Counted from the stretch's first letter, positions 39,690 through 49,862 are shown. The stretch is 52,480 bases of DNA from Clostridia bacterium (GCA_017625935.1 JAGALA010000046.1:1-52480), one strand, 5' to 3'. A program made the numbers and translations. The notes: a model not told the origin generated them from the sequence alone.

Positions 39690-40904
39690 ATGTTCAAGAA
39701 AAAAGAATGTGTAGCAATGCTTTTAGCAGGCGGACAAGGCAGCAGACTGTATGCGTTAACGGAGAAGACAGCAAAGCCCGCTGTTACCTTTGGCGGTAAG
39801 TATAGGATTATTGACTTTCCTATGTCTAACTGCGTAAATTCGGGTATTTATACTGTTGGTGTATTAACACAATACCAACCACTCGTTTTGAATGAGTATA
39901 TCGGTAACGGACAGCCATGGGACCTTGACCGTATGAACGGCGGTGTTATGGTTTTACCTCCGTATCAAGGCAAAAACGGCGCGGACTGGTATAAGGGCAC
40001 GGCAAATGCAATTTATCAAAACCTTGATTTTATTAAAAGATACGACCCTGAATACGTTTTAATTTTATCGGGTGACCATATTTACAAGATGGACTATAAC
40101 GCAATGCTTCAGGCGCACAAAAAATCGGGTGCTGACTGTACAATTGCAGTTTTAGAGGTTCCGCTTTCTGAGGCAAGCCGTTTCGGAATTATGGTAACAG
40201 ATGAAACGGACAGAATCACCGAATTCCAGGAAAAGCCTAAAAACCCAACAAGCACCAAGGCGTCTATGGGTATTTACATATTCAACGCTAAGGTTCTTGA
40301 AAAATATTTGATTGACGATGAAAACACACCCGGCTCAAGCAACGACTTTGGTAAGAATATTATTCCTAATATGCTTGGCGACGGTATGAAGATGTTTACG
40401 TTCCCGTTTGACGGCTACTGGAAGGACGTTGGAACAATCAGCAGCCTTTGGGAAGCAAATATGGAATTGCTTGGTGAAAACCCTGCATTTAACGTTCACG
40501 ATAAGAAGTGGAGAATCTTCTCACGTAACTATGCAGCACCGCCACACTTTGTCGGTGATGATGCAAGTGTTGTTGACTCTGTTGTTTCAGAGGGCTGTGA
40601 AATTTACGGTACAGTTGAGCATTCCGTTCTTTCGGGCAACGTTATCATAGAGAAGGGCGCTGTCGTTAAGGATTCCGTTATTATGAGCGGAACTGTAATT
40701 AAGGCAGGCGCGAAGGTAACATATTCAATCATTGACGGAAACAGCATTATTTCCGAAAACGCAACTGTCGGTGAGGACAAAGCTACTGCCAAGGGCATTG
40801 CGGTTGTCGGAAGCGGTCTTTGTGTTGAGCCAAACACAGTCATTGATTCAGAAGCAATGATAAACAGCGCTGATTTTGACGGCGTTACAAGCATTGAGAA
40901 ATAA
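39690..40904 (+). CDS. glgC: Glucose-1-phosphate adenylyltransferase, catalytic subunit
   Basis: Makes ADP-glucose from ATP and glucose-1-phosphate, the committed step of glycogen synthesis. N-terminal nucleotide-binding motif [11 protein letters not shown] near residue 9, then [27 protein letters not shown] near 130 and EKPKNP near 170; a left-handed beta-helix of hexapeptide repeats fills the end ([20 protein letters not shown]). 404 residues, normal. Followed by its paralogue glgD, 13 bases on, as in other Bacillota where both form a hetero-tetramer. Confidence 0.96.
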   Translation: MFKKKECVAMLLAGGQGSRLYALTEKTAKPAVTFGGKYRIIDFPMSNCVNSGIYTVGVLTQYQPLVLNEYIGNGQPWDLDRMNGGVMVLPPYQGKNGADWYKGTANAIYQNLDFIKRYDPEYVLILSGDHIYKMDYNAMLQAHKKSGADCTIAVLEVPLSEASRFGIMVTDETDRITEFQEKPKNPTSTKASMGIYIFNAKVLEKYLIDDENTPGSSNDFGKNIIPNMLGDGMKMFTFPFDGYWKDVGTISSLWEANMELLGENPAFNVHDKKWRIFSRNYAAPPHFVGDDASVVDSVVSEGCEIYGTVEHSVLSGNVIIEKGAVVKDSVIMSGTVIKAGAKVTYSIIDGNSIISENATVGEDKATAKGIAVVGSGLCVEPNTVIDSEAMINSADFDGVTSIEK

Positions 40905-40917
40905 GGAGGAAGTAAGT

Positions 40918-42051
40918 ATGTCAACTGCAGGAATTATTTTTTCTAACATTCACGATAATAACATCCCGGAGCTAACAAGAAACAGAACAATGGCGTCGGT
41001 TCCATTCGGATGCAGATATAGACTTATCGACTTTGCTCTTTCTAATATGGTTAACTCCAATATTAGCAATATCAGCGTTATTACACATTATAATTACCAA
41101 TCCTTGATGGACCACATCGGTTCAGGTAAGGACTGGGACCTTGCAAGAAGAAGCGGCGGTATTAAAATTCTTCCACCGTTTATTCGTACAACCACGAATA
41201 CTGCAAATCAGCTTTATACAACGCGTCTTGAGGCGTTAAAGAGCGTAAATCCCGCTATCAGCAAGATTACCGACGATTACGTTGTTTTGTCTGACTGTGA
41301 CGTTATTTGCAATATCGATTTAAACGATATGATTAACTATCATAAGGCAAGCGGTGCCGATATCACAATGGCGGTTAAGAAGGTTAACTTAACAAAGGAG
41401 CAGGCAAACATCAATGTTTTGGTTGATTCCGACGAAAACGGCGTGATTACCGACGTTCAAGCATATCCGACTAACTTTGAGGGCGAGGCAGATATCAACC
41501 TTAATATTATGGTTATGTCAAGACATTATTTGCAGGAAATCGTTGTTGATTCAATTGCACATAACTACACAAGCTTGACAAAGGATATCATCCTTCGCGG
41601 TATTACAAGAAAATCGTACAGAACATACAGATACGACGGTTATTTTGCTTGCATTGGCTCACCGCTTGATTATTACTCATCAAGCATGGAGCTTATAAAG
41701 GATAAGAACGTAAGAAATCAGCTCTTCGGAGTTAAGGACAGACCTGTTTATACAAAGGTTAGAAACTCCGCACCAACATATTACAGCCCCGATGCAAAGG
41801 TGAAAAATTCACTTATTGCCGACGGATGTGAAATCTTTGGTGAGGTTGAGAATTCAATTCTTTTCCGCGGCACAAAGATAGGCAAGGGCACAAAGGTTAA
41901 AAATTCAATTCTTTTCCAGGATACATACACCGGAGAAAATGTTGTGCTTAATTGCGTAATTGCCGATAAGAATGTTGTTATTAGAGATAACAAGATGCTT
42001 TCAGGCGATGAAACACTTCCTTTCTATCTTGCAAAGGGCAAAATGATTTAA
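40918..42051 (+). CDS. glgD: GlgD, non-catalytic partner of GlgC
   Basis: Paralogue of GlgC lacking the GGQGSRL nucleotide loop: the N-terminus reads GIIFSNIHDNNIPELTRNRTM. The barrel-like motifs VPFGCRYRLIDFALSNMVNS and VLSDCDVICNID and the C-terminal hexapeptide repeats are kept. It forms a regulatory complex with GlgC in relatives. ATG 40918 follows GGAGGA; the open frame upstream (from 40876) overlaps glgC and is not used. 377 residues, normal. Third gene of the operon. Confidence 0.95.
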   Translation: MSTAGIIFSNIHDNNIPELTRNRTMASVPFGCRYRLIDFALSNMVNSNISNISVITHYNYQSLMDHIGSGKDWDLARRSGGIKILPPFIRTTTNTANQLYTTRLEALKSVNPAISKITDDYVVLSDCDVICNIDLNDMINYHKASGADITMAVKKVNLTKEQANINVLVDSDENGVITDVQAYPTNFEGEADINLNIMVMSRHYLQEIVVDSIAHNYTSLTKDIILRGITRKSYRTYRYDGYFACIGSPLDYYSSSMELIKDKNVRNQLFGVKDRPVYTKVRNSAPTYYSPDAKVKNSLIADGCEIFGEVENSILFRGTKIGKGTKVKNSILFQDTYTGENVVLNCVIADKNVVIRDNKMLSGDETLPFYLAKGKMI

Positions 42052-42061
42052 GGAGAAAAAT

Positions 42062-43498
42062 ATGAAGATATTATTTGTAGGCGCAGAGGCGGTTCCCTTT
42101 ATATCAACGGGCGGACTTGGTGACGTTCTCGGTTCATTACCTCAAGCAATCTGTGCATATGATAAAAATGCTGACGTAAGAGTGGTTTTGCCGCTTTACA
42201 AGCAAATAAAAGAAAAATTTTCGAGTCAGCTTAAATATGTTGGTAATACTACTGTTGGGCTTTCTTGGAGAAACCAGTATTGTGGCGTTTTTGAATGTGA
42301 AATGGGTGGTGTAACATACTATTTCATAGACAATGAATACTATTTCAACAGAGGCTCCGTTTACGGTGACTATGACGATGCTGAGCGCTTTGCATTCTTT
42401 GGCAAGGCAGTGCTTGACATTATGCCTCTTATTGATTTCTATCCCGATATTTTGCACACGAACGACTGGCAAAGTGCAGCTTCGGTTATTTATCTTAAGA
42501 GAAAATATTACCTAAATCCGTATTATTGCGATATAAAAACAATTTATACGATCCATAATATCGATTATCAGGGTGTTTTCCCAATGTCAATTCTCGGCGA
42601 TGTTTTCGGGCTTGATTGCTTTGGAGACAGAAGCATTGTTGAATATAACGGCTGCATTAACTTAACAAAGGGCGCACTCGTTTGCACGGATATGATTTCG
42701 ACAGTAAGCAGACGCTATGCCGATGAAATTCAAACAGAGTTCTTCTCAAGCGGACTTCACTATATTTTACATCAATACAGTGACAAAATCACGGGCATTG
42801 TAAACGGCATTGACGTTAATTACTACAATCCGAAGAATGATACTGTTATTGCAAAGAAGTTCGACGTTGACAATATGGCAGGCAAGGGCGAATGTAAAAG
42901 ACAGCTTCAGGAAATGTGCGGTCTTGAACAAAATCCAAACGTTCCCGTTGTTTCAATGATTTCACGTCTTGCATCGCACAAGGGCTTTGATCTTGTTAAG
43001 TATATCTTGCCCGAAATGCTTGAGCTTGGTATGCAATTTGTATTACTTGGCACAGGTGAGCGTGATATTGAGGAATACTTTAAGGAAATTCAGATGAAAT
43101 ATCCCGATAAGGTTAAGGTTTTCCTTGAATTTAACAAGGATTTGTCTAAAAAGATCTATGCAGGCTCGGACATTTTCCTGATGCCGTCAAAGAGTGAGCC
43201 GTGTGGGCTTTCTCAAATGATTTCCTCTGCATACGGCACAGTTCCCGTTGTGCGCGAGGCAGGCGGTCTTTACGACACGATAAAGCCGTATAACGAATAT
43301 AACGGCGAGGGTAACGGATTTACCTTTGCAAACTACAACGCGCACGAAATGAAGGATGCCGTGGCAAGAGCAATAAGTCTTTTCCATAACAAGGAAAAAT
43401 GGGAAAAGCTGGTGAGAGCTACTATGGAAGCTGACTTTTCATGGAGCGCATCAGCAGAAAAATATATAGAATTGTACAGAAATATAGCAAATAAATAA
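42062..43498 (+). CDS. glgA: Glycogen synthase (ADP-glucose type)
   Basis: Extends the glycogen chain from ADP-glucose. N-terminal STGGLGDVLGSLPQAI (GT5 donor motif, residue 20 onward), DILHTNDWQSA near 133, YTIHNIDYQGVFP near 168, and the C-terminal MPSKSEPCGLSQMISSAYGTVPVVREAGGLYDTI (about 381-410) are all present. 478 residues, normal. ATG follows AAGGAG, ten bases after glgD. Last of the four synthesis genes; a hairpin lies just after it. Confidence 0.97.
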   Translation: MKILFVGAEAVPFISTGGLGDVLGSLPQAICAYDKNADVRVVLPLYKQIKEKFSSQLKYVGNTTVGLSWRNQYCGVFECEMGGVTYYFIDNEYYFNRGSVYGDYDDAERFAFFGKAVLDIMPLIDFYPDILHTNDWQSAASVIYLKRKYYLNPYYCDIKTIYTIHNIDYQGVFPMSILGDVFGLDCFGDRSIVEYNGCINLTKGALVCTDMISTVSRRYADEIQTEFFSSGLHYILHQYSDKITGIVNGIDVNYYNPKNDTVIAKKFDVDNMAGKGECKRQLQEMCGLEQNPNVPVVSMISRLASHKGFDLVKYILPEMLELGMQFVLLGTGERDIEEYFKEIQMKYPDKVKVFLEFNKDLSKKIYAGSDIFLMPSKSEPCGLSQMISSAYGTVPVVREAGGLYDTIKPYNEYNGEGNGFTFANYNAHEMKDAVARAISLFHNKEKWEKLVRATMEADFSWSASAEKYIELYRNIANK

Positions 43499-43502
43499 AA
43501 AT

Positions 43503-43530
43503 ACTGTCCCGTATTTTATTGCGGGACAGT
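43503..43530 (+). terminator. Hairpin after glgA, weak terminator or attenuator
   Basis: ACTGTCCCG (43503-43511), ten-base loop, CGGGACAGT (43522-43530), followed by TGTTAATA, a poor T run. It may only partly stop transcription, letting glgP be cotranscribed at a lower level. Confidence 0.5.
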
Positions 43531-43602
43531 TGTTAATACAATTAGGCAAAAAATGTAAATATTTGTTGAAATACACGCTATTTACATTGAAGGAGAGATC
43601 AA

Positions 43603-46026
43603 ATGAATCAAGTTTTAACAAAAGAAACCGTTAAGGAGGCGCTTTCCTTAAAGCTTTCAAGATACTTCGGCGTAAATTTTGAGGATGCAAGCAAGGAACA
43701 AATTTATAAGGCGGCAATTTTGACAGTTAAGGATATATTGACACAAAAAAGATCCTCATTTAAGCATAAGGTGAAGAAGGAAAGAGCAAAGAAGGTTTAC
43801 TATCTTTGCATGGAATTCTTGATTGGACGTTCACTTAAGAACAACTTAAGAAATTTGGGAATTGCCGATTATTATGCAGAGATATTGAACGAATACGGCT
43901 TCGATATTGACGAAATTTACGAGATGGAGCCCGACCCCGGTCTTGGCAACGGCGGTCTTGGCCGTTTGGCAGCTTGCTTTATGGACTCACTCACCTCACT
44001 TAATTACCCGGGTGATGGATTTTCCATTCTTTACGAGTACGGACTTTTTAAGCAAAAGATTATCGACGGCAGCCAGGTAGAGCTTCCCGATAACTGGCTT
44101 CCAAACGGTGAGGATTGGTTAGTTCCGAGAACAGATAAAAAGTTCACAATTCGCTTTGGCGGTCAAATTAAAGAGGAATGGGAAAACGGCAAGCTTCTTA
44201 TCAAGTATGAAAACTACGAGGAGGTTGAAGCGGTTCCGTACGATATGATGGTTTCGGGCGCAGGCACGGCTGTAAACAGACTCCGTCTTTGGAAGGCGCG
44301 CGATATTACCAACTTTAATATGAGCCTGTTCTCACAGGGACAGTACGTTAAAGCAATTCAGCAGGCAAGCAACGCTGAGGTAATTTCAAAGGTGCTTTAC
44401 CCGTCAGACGAGCATACAGAGGGCAAGCTCCTTCGCTTAACACAGCAGTATTTCTTGGTTTCCGCATCACTCCAAAGCATTATCAGCGACCATATTGCCG
44501 CATACGGCTCAATGAACGAGTTTGCTGATAAGGTTGCTATTCATATTAACGATACGCACCCTGCACTTTGCGTGCCCGAGCTTATGAGAATTTTGATGGA
44601 CGTTTATAACTATACCTGGGATGACGCTTGGTACACGGTTACAATAACGCTTTCATATACTAACCATACGGTAATGCCCGAGGCGCTTGAATGCTGGAAC
44701 GAGGATTTATTCAGCTTTAAGCTCCCGAGAATTCATTCGATAGTTAAGGAAATCAACCGCCGCTACTGTGCTGACCTTTGGAACGCATATCCGGGCGACT
44801 GGGGCAAGATTTCAAGAATGGCTATTATAGGTCACTCACAGGTTAGAATGGCGAATATGAGCGTTATCGGCTCTCATACAGTCAACGGCGTTTCTGCTTT
44901 GCACTCCGAAATTCTTAAAAAGACTGTTTTCCACGATTTTTACAAGCACACACCGCATAAGTTCACCAACGTAACAAACGGTATTGCGCACAGAAGATGG
45001 CTTTGCTATTCAAACCCTGAGCTTTCCGCATTGATTACAGACTGTATCGGCGACGGCTTTGTTACAAACCCCGGCGAGCTTGAAAATCTTCTCAAATATT
45101 CCGACGATGCGACAGTTATTAAGAAGCTTCACGAAATAAAAGCGAACAATAAGCTTAAGCTTTCCAAGTACGTGTTTAACAAAACGGGCAACTCCTTGGA
45201 TACAGAGTCTGTTTTCGACGTTCAGGTTAAGAGAATGCACGAGTATAAGCGTCAGCTTCTTAACGCCCTCAAAATCATTTCTTACTATATTGATATTGAG
45301 GAAAATCCCGACAAAGAGGTTACTAAAAAGACCTTTATTTTCGGCGGAAAGGCTGCGCCGGGCTACTATATGGCTAAGGACATTATCAAGCTTATATGGA
45401 ACCTTGGTGAGGATATCAGAAAGAATCCAAGGGTTAAGGATAAGCTTTCCGTTGTGTATTTAGAGGATTATAACGTAAGCACAGCAGAGGTTTTGATGCC
45501 TGCTTCCGAGATAAGTGAGCAAATTTCACTTGCAGGTAAGGAGGCAAGCGGCACAGGATGCATGAAGTTTATGATCAACGGTGCCTTGACGATAGGTACG
45601 CTTGACGGTGCTAACGTGGAGATGAAGGAAGCGGTTGGCGATGACAATATTTATATCTTCGGTCTTACCGCAAAAGAGGTTGACGAGCTTTGGGAAAAGG
45701 GCTACCGTTCAATCGACTTCTACAATAAGAGCCCAAGAATTAAAAAGGCAATTGACCGCTTGAATAAGGGCTTTAACGGCGTTTCCTTTGCTAATATTGC
45801 CAACTATTTAATTGGTGGCTTTGGCGGAGTTGCAGACCCGTATATGTGTCTTGCGGACTTCGATTCCTACTACAATAAGGCAGAGGAAATATTCAAAGCA
45901 TATAACAACAAAGACGAGTGGGGAAGAATGTCACTTGTTAATATCGCAAAATCGGGCTTCTTTGCCGCTGACCGCAGCATAAAGGAGTATTCAGATAAGA
46001 TTTGGCACTTGACAAGCGTAAAGTAA
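43603..46026 (+). CDS. glgP: Glycogen/maltodextrin phosphorylase
   Basis: Phosphorolytic release of glucose-1-phosphate from alpha-1,4-glucans, with pyridoxal phosphate. N-terminal helical region (YYLCMEFLIGRSLKNNL, EPDPGLGNGGLGRLAACFMDS near 100-125) and C-terminal KRMHEYKRQLLN and FGGKAAPGYYMAK; the PLP lysine is Lys655 in EASGTGCMKF. The usual motif is GTGNMK; Cys653 replaces Asn. 807 residues is normal. ATG follows AAGGAGAG. The next gene is a GH13 glycosidase three bases later. Confidence 0.96.
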   Translation: MNQVLTKETVKEALSLKLSRYFGVNFEDASKEQIYKAAILTVKDILTQKRSSFKHKVKKERAKKVYYLCMEFLIGRSLKNNLRNLGIADYYAEILNEYGFDIDEIYEMEPDPGLGNGGLGRLAACFMDSLTSLNYPGDGFSILYEYGLFKQKIIDGSQVELPDNWLPNGEDWLVPRTDKKFTIRFGGQIKEEWENGKLLIKYENYEEVEAVPYDMMVSGAGTAVNRLRLWKARDITNFNMSLFSQGQYVKAIQQASNAEVISKVLYPSDEHTEGKLLRLTQQYFLVSASLQSIISDHIAAYGSMNEFADKVAIHINDTHPALCVPELMRILMDVYNYTWDDAWYTVTITLSYTNHTVMPEALECWNEDLFSFKLPRIHSIVKEINRRYCADLWNAYPGDWGKISRMAIIGHSQVRMANMSVIGSHTVNGVSALHSEILKKTVFHDFYKHTPHKFTNVTNGIAHRRWLCYSNPELSALITDCIGDGFVTNPGELENLLKYSDDATVIKKLHEIKANNKLKLSKYVFNKTGNSLDTESVFDVQVKRMHEYKRQLLNALKIISYYIDIEENPDKEVTKKTFIFGGKAAPGYYMAKDIIKLIWNLGEDIRKNPRVKDKLSVVYLEDYNVSTAEVLMPASEISEQISLAGKEASGTGCMKFMINGALTIGTLDGANVEMKEAVGDDNIYIFGLTAKEVDELWEKGYRSIDFYNKSPRIKKAIDRLNKGFNGVSFANIANYLIGGFGGVADPYMCLADFDSYYNKAEEIFKAYNNKDEWGRMSLVNIAKSGFFAADRSIKEYSDKIWHLTSVK

Positions 46027-46029
46027 TTA

Positions 46030-47928
46030 ATGAGTTTTTTTGAAAAAAAGTATATTGATGGGAAAAAAGTATCGAGCTTCGGTGCGTTTTCACACGAAAA
46101 AACCGTTGATTTCCTTGTAACAATTCCAAGAAGGTGCGGCGCTGTGAGCGTTAATATGCACCTTTTTGGTGAAGGGCTTGAAAACCATAAATATATGAAA
46201 TTCAAGCTTGATTGGCAAGAAATTGACGGTGAAAACGATATTTATTCGTGCAAAATAGATATGTCGGATATCGGCATAGGTCTATATTATTACAAGTATG
46301 AAATTCAAGCTGACAAAGCATTTTGTCTTGGCGAGGGCGAAAGGGTAAACGAGCTTTCGATAATTGAAAATAACGATGGGTTAATTCAATTGACTGTCTT
46401 TAAGGACGAAAACAGCGCATTATCTTGGATGCACGGCGGAATTATGTACCATATTTTCGTTGACAGATTTAATAAAAGCGGCAAATGCAAGCCGAAGAAA
46501 AGCGCCGTTATGAATGACGATTGGTATAACGGAATACCGCAGTTTGCCGACGTGCCGGGTGGGTACGTTGAGAACAATATGTTCTTCGGCGGTGATTTAT
46601 ACGGCATTATAGAAAAGCTTGATTATATTGAGTCCTTGGGCGTTACCTGCCTATATTTGAGCCCGATTTTTGATGCGTATTCCAATCATAAGTACGATAC
46701 GGGCGACTATATGACGGTTGACTCGATGTTCGGTGGCGAAAAGGCACTTGACGCGCTTATAAAGGAAACAAAAAAGCGTGGAATTCACATCATATTTGAC
46801 GGCGTTTTCAACCACACGGGATCTGACAGTATATATTTTAATAAAGAAGGAAAATATCGCTCGGTTGGTGCTTATCAGTCCGAAAAATCACCGTATTACG
46901 AGTGGTATAATTTCCGCAAATATCCCGATGATTACGAGTGCTGGTGGGGCGTTAAGATTTTGCCGCGCGTTGATAGCAATAACCCGAGCTACAAGAGCTA
47001 TATTTTAGGCGACGGCGGCGTTATTGAAAAGTGGATGAAGAAGGGCATTGACGGCTTCCGCCTTGACGTTGCAGATGAGCTAAGCGATGACTTCTTAAAA
47101 ACCTTGAATAACAAGCTGAAATCTATAAATCCCGAGGGAATTGTCTACGGCGAGGTTTGGGAGGATGCCTCCAACAAAATCGCGTATGACAAGCGCAAGA
47201 AATACTTCCTTGGCGGAGAGCTTGATTCCGTTATGAATTACCCCTTCAGAGAGGCGATAATTGACTATATAAAGCACGGTAATTACAAGCGCTTTTACGA
47301 AACCTGCAAAATGCTTTCATCGCACTATCCAAAGCACAATGCCGACCTGCTTATGAACCTGCTCGGCACGCACGATACAGAGCGCATTTTGACTGTTTTG
47401 GGTGTAGATTCGGTTGACGGCTACACAAACGAGGAGCTGTCAACAAAAAGGATGACAAGGGAAGAATATAAGCGTGCTAAAATGCTTTTGAAGCTTGCTT
47501 ATGCAATAGTTGCTACCGTACCGGGTGTGCCGTGTATTTACTACGGCGATGAGATCGGTATGCAGGGCTATCGCGACCCGTTTAACCGCCTTCCTTTCCC
47601 GTGGGGAAAAGAGGACACGGAAATTCTTGATTTTTACCGTAAAATCGGTCAAATCAGAAAAAATGAAGCGGTATTTAAAGGCGGACTTTTCAAGCTTATT
47701 ACTTGTAATTCCGAGCTTATTGCCTTTGCAAGATATAATGACAGCGAGTTTGTGGTAACTATTGTAAACAGAAGCGAAAGCAAGTATAATTTTGAAGCAA
47801 ATATGATGCTGAAAAGCTGCGAAACCTCGCGCAAAATCTCGGTTATTAAGCCGCTTAGCGCCTATATTTTGAAGGGCAAGGGCGACATTGATAATTTGGA
47901 GCTTGATTTTTACAAAAATGATAATTAG
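46030..47928 (+). CDS. GH13 alpha-glycosidase (neopullulanase/cyclomaltodextrinase-like)
   Basis: Hydrolyses alpha-glucans inside the cell (no signal peptide). Residues 1-125 form a beta-sandwich N-terminal domain. The barrel carries DGVFNHTG near 256, nucleophile Asp346 (GFRLDVADEL), acid/base Glu375 (YGEVWEDA) and Asp449 (GTHDTER). A C-terminal beta domain follows from about 540. 632 residues fits GH13_20-like enzymes, acting on maltodextrin, pullulan or cyclodextrin. Sits three bases after glgP with no strong own ribosome site, so probably coupled, handling branched or linear fragments for glgP and MalQ. Confidence 0.88.
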   Translation: MSFFEKKYIDGKKVSSFGAFSHEKTVDFLVTIPRRCGAVSVNMHLFGEGLENHKYMKFKLDWQEIDGENDIYSCKIDMSDIGIGLYYYKYEIQADKAFCLGEGERVNELSIIENNDGLIQLTVFKDENSALSWMHGGIMYHIFVDRFNKSGKCKPKKSAVMNDDWYNGIPQFADVPGGYVENNMFFGGDLYGIIEKLDYIESLGVTCLYLSPIFDAYSNHKYDTGDYMTVDSMFGGEKALDALIKETKKRGIHIIFDGVFNHTGSDSIYFNKEGKYRSVGAYQSEKSPYYEWYNFRKYPDDYECWWGVKILPRVDSNNPSYKSYILGDGGVIEKWMKKGIDGFRLDVADELSDDFLKTLNNKLKSINPEGIVYGEVWEDASNKIAYDKRKKYFLGGELDSVMNYPFREAIIDYIKHGNYKRFYETCKMLSSHYPKHNADLLMNLLGTHDTERILTVLGVDSVDGYTNEELSTKRMTREEYKRAKMLLKLAYAIVATVPGVPCIYYGDEIGMQGYRDPFNRLPFPWGKEDTEILDFYRKIGQIRKNEAVFKGGLFKLITCNSELIAFARYNDSEFVVTIVNRSESKYNFEANMMLKSCETSRKISVIKPLSAYILKGKGDIDNLELDFYKNDN

Positions 47929-47930
47929 CA

Positions 47931-47958
47931 AAAAAGACGAGTTTTCTCGTCTTTTTTT
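47931..47958 (+). terminator. Intrinsic terminator
   Basis: AAAAAGACGAG (47931-47941), loop TTTT, CTCGTCTTTTT (47946-47956). Ends the glycogen locus. Confidence 0.85.
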
Positions 47959-48013
47959 GCATTAAAGCTAAGAAAAACTGCATATTTTCGTAGAATATCA
48001 AAAAAATTTATGG

Positions 48014-48054
48014 TATAATTAAGAAAAACTCCAACCTTTTTAAAAATTCGTGTC
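48014..48054 (+). promoter_or_regulatory. Candidate promoters of the sigma-factor gene
   Basis: AAC (48033-48035) and GTC (48052-48054) are 16 bases apart within CCAACC...GTCTA, resembling ECF-type promoters. A housekeeping-like TATAAT (48014-48019) with a poor -35 lies upstream. Confidence 0.4.
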
Positions 48055-48089
48055 TATATGGGTGAAAGCTTTCGAAGAGGTACAAACAG

Positions 48090-49754
48090 GTGAACAGAGA
48101 AAATGCCGAAAAAATCATAACTGAATATCTTAAGCCAATATTTGGATTTGCGTTAAAGCGCACTAAAAGCATATACGATGCCGAGGATCTTACTCAAGAT
48201 ATAGTATTAAAAGCTTTTCGCGCTCTTATCGTTAAGGATGATATTGAGGATGCGAACAAATTTATTTGGACTATTGCGCATAATGCACTTAGCAATTATT
48301 ATCGCACTACGGCTAAAAGCATCATAGGCGTGTCTATTGATGAGGTAGCAGAGGTGATTCCTGATCCCGACTCGATGTTGACGGATGAGGATAATGCAGA
48401 TACAGTCTGCCGATTACAAAGTGAAATAGCATATCTTTCAAAGCTACAAAGAAGGATAGTTATTGCGTACTATTTTGAAAATTGCAAGCAAGCAGATATT
48501 GCAAAAGAGCTTAATATTCCGTTAGGCACGGTCAAATGGCACTTGTTTGAAGCCAAAAAAGAATTGAAACGAGGTATGGAAACTATGAGAAAAACAAGTG
48601 AATTAAAGTTTAACCCTATCAAATTTAGCTCGTTTGGCATTAACGGTTCTATCGGAACGAAATCTTGTGAGGAGTTTTTCCGTTCAGCTCTATCGCAAAA
48701 CATTTGCTATTGTGTACGTAACGAAGCTAAAACAATTAATGAAATTGCCGATGCACTTGGTGTTTCACCCGTGTATATCGAAACCGAAGTTGACTTTTTG
48801 GATGAATACGGATTTTTGAAGCGAACGGGGGACAAGTATATCGTTAATTTTATCATAAGCGAGCTGACGCCGGAGCTTTTGACTATGCAGGACGCAATGT
48901 ATAAAAAAGCGGCAGGATTATTTGCAAACGAACTCTATGATGAGCTAATGAATAGCGGTATTTTGGACGATGAAGCTATTTTCTGTAATCAAATGCTTCA
49001 GGGCTCTTCAAATGAAAATCCACTGCGAGATAAAAATTTCCTTTTGTGGTCACTTATACCGTATATCGCAGCGATGTCGGGTGAAAAACTGATTGATAGT
49101 ACAATTACTTTTGAAGAGGTAGCTACCATTCGCCCCGACGGAGCACATAATATTGCTCATGCAACTGTTGTACCGAATGATTTGAAATTGCCAAACGATT
49201 ACGTTTGTATGAGAGATTGGTGTGGACCCTATTATGATACGAACGGAGATCATACGCTTTGGAGGGTTGATAGCGAATGGTCTGGACGACGCATTGATGT
49301 AAATCAATATGATCATGAAGTTGCAGAGCGCATCCTCTCACTGTATGAGCACGAGGAAGAATGTCTTCTTCTTTCAAAAGAGGATTATGCTTGGCTTTCC
49401 GAGCGGGGATATATCAAAACTTGGGGCGATTATGACGGATACTTCAAAACATCATGGCAGGTAATTGTTTTAAGAAACAAAGAAATTAAAACTAAGCTTC
49501 TTGAAATCGGAGAAAAAATCAAAGAAAAATACAAGTATGTATTTGAGGATATCAAAGCTCCTTATGTTGAGGCGGTTCTGAACTCCGTGCCTACCCATCT
49601 TCGCAAAGCGAAAGCGTATGAGTTGCAATTTATTTTCCACGCTGACGGATGGTTCTTGCTCCACTGTATCGTTGCTCTCTTAAACAACGGTAAGCTAAAA
49701 CCGCCTACCGAGGGACAAAGAAAATCACTAAGCACCATAATACTTTCTAAGTAA
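48090..49754 (+). CDS. ECF-type sigma factor fused to winged-helix-like and soluble C-terminal domains
   Basis: Residues 5-75 form sigma region 2 (IYDAEDLTQDIVLKAFRAL, then NKFIWTIAHNALSNYYR), and 107-165 sigma region 4 with HTH KQADIAKELNIPLGTVKWHLFEAKKEL. Instead of ending near 170, the protein continues: 190-255 looks like a winged helix (TINEIADALGVSPVYIETEVDFLDEYGFLKR), and 260-554 is soluble, Trp/Asp-rich (MRDWCGPYYDTNGD, WGDYDGYFKTSW) with no TM segment. GTG lies nine bases after AAGAGG. No anti-sigma gene is adjacent, so the fused part may act as the control. Function and signal are unknown. Confidence 0.85.
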   Translation: MNRENAEKIITEYLKPIFGFALKRTKSIYDAEDLTQDIVLKAFRALIVKDDIEDANKFIWTIAHNALSNYYRTTAKSIIGVSIDEVAEVIPDPDSMLTDEDNADTVCRLQSEIAYLSKLQRRIVIAYYFENCKQADIAKELNIPLGTVKWHLFEAKKELKRGMETMRKTSELKFNPIKFSSFGINGSIGTKSCEEFFRSALSQNICYCVRNEAKTINEIADALGVSPVYIETEVDFLDEYGFLKRTGDKYIVNFIISELTPELLTMQDAMYKKAAGLFANELYDELMNSGILDDEAIFCNQMLQGSSNENPLRDKNFLLWSLIPYIAAMSGEKLIDSTITFEEVATIRPDGAHNIAHATVVPNDLKLPNDYVCMRDWCGPYYDTNGDHTLWRVDSEWSGRRIDVNQYDHEVAERILSLYEHEEECLLLSKEDYAWLSERGYIKTWGDYDGYFKTSWQVIVLRNKEIKTKLLEIGEKIKEKYKYVFEDIKAPYVEAVLNSVPTHLRKAKAYELQFIFHADGWFLLHCIVALLNNGKLKPPTEGQRKSLSTIILSK

Positions 49755-49762
49755 TTAGATTG

Positions 49763-49800
49763 TCGCCAAGAGCGCTTTTTAAGTCGCTCTTGGCGATATT
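49763..49800 (+). terminator. Intrinsic terminator
   Basis: TCGCCAAGAGCG (49763-49774), ten-base loop, CGCTCTTGGCGA (49785-49796), TATTTT. Confidence 0.85.
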
Positions 49801-49833
49801 TTCCAAATTAAAGAAAATAATTATAAAAAATTA

Positions 49834-49862
49834 TAGACAATTTTATTTTTGCGTGTTATAAT
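49834..49862 (+). promoter_or_regulatory. Promoter of gltX-glnS
   Basis: TAGACA (49834-49839), 17-base spacer, TATAAT (49857-49862). Confidence 0.65.
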
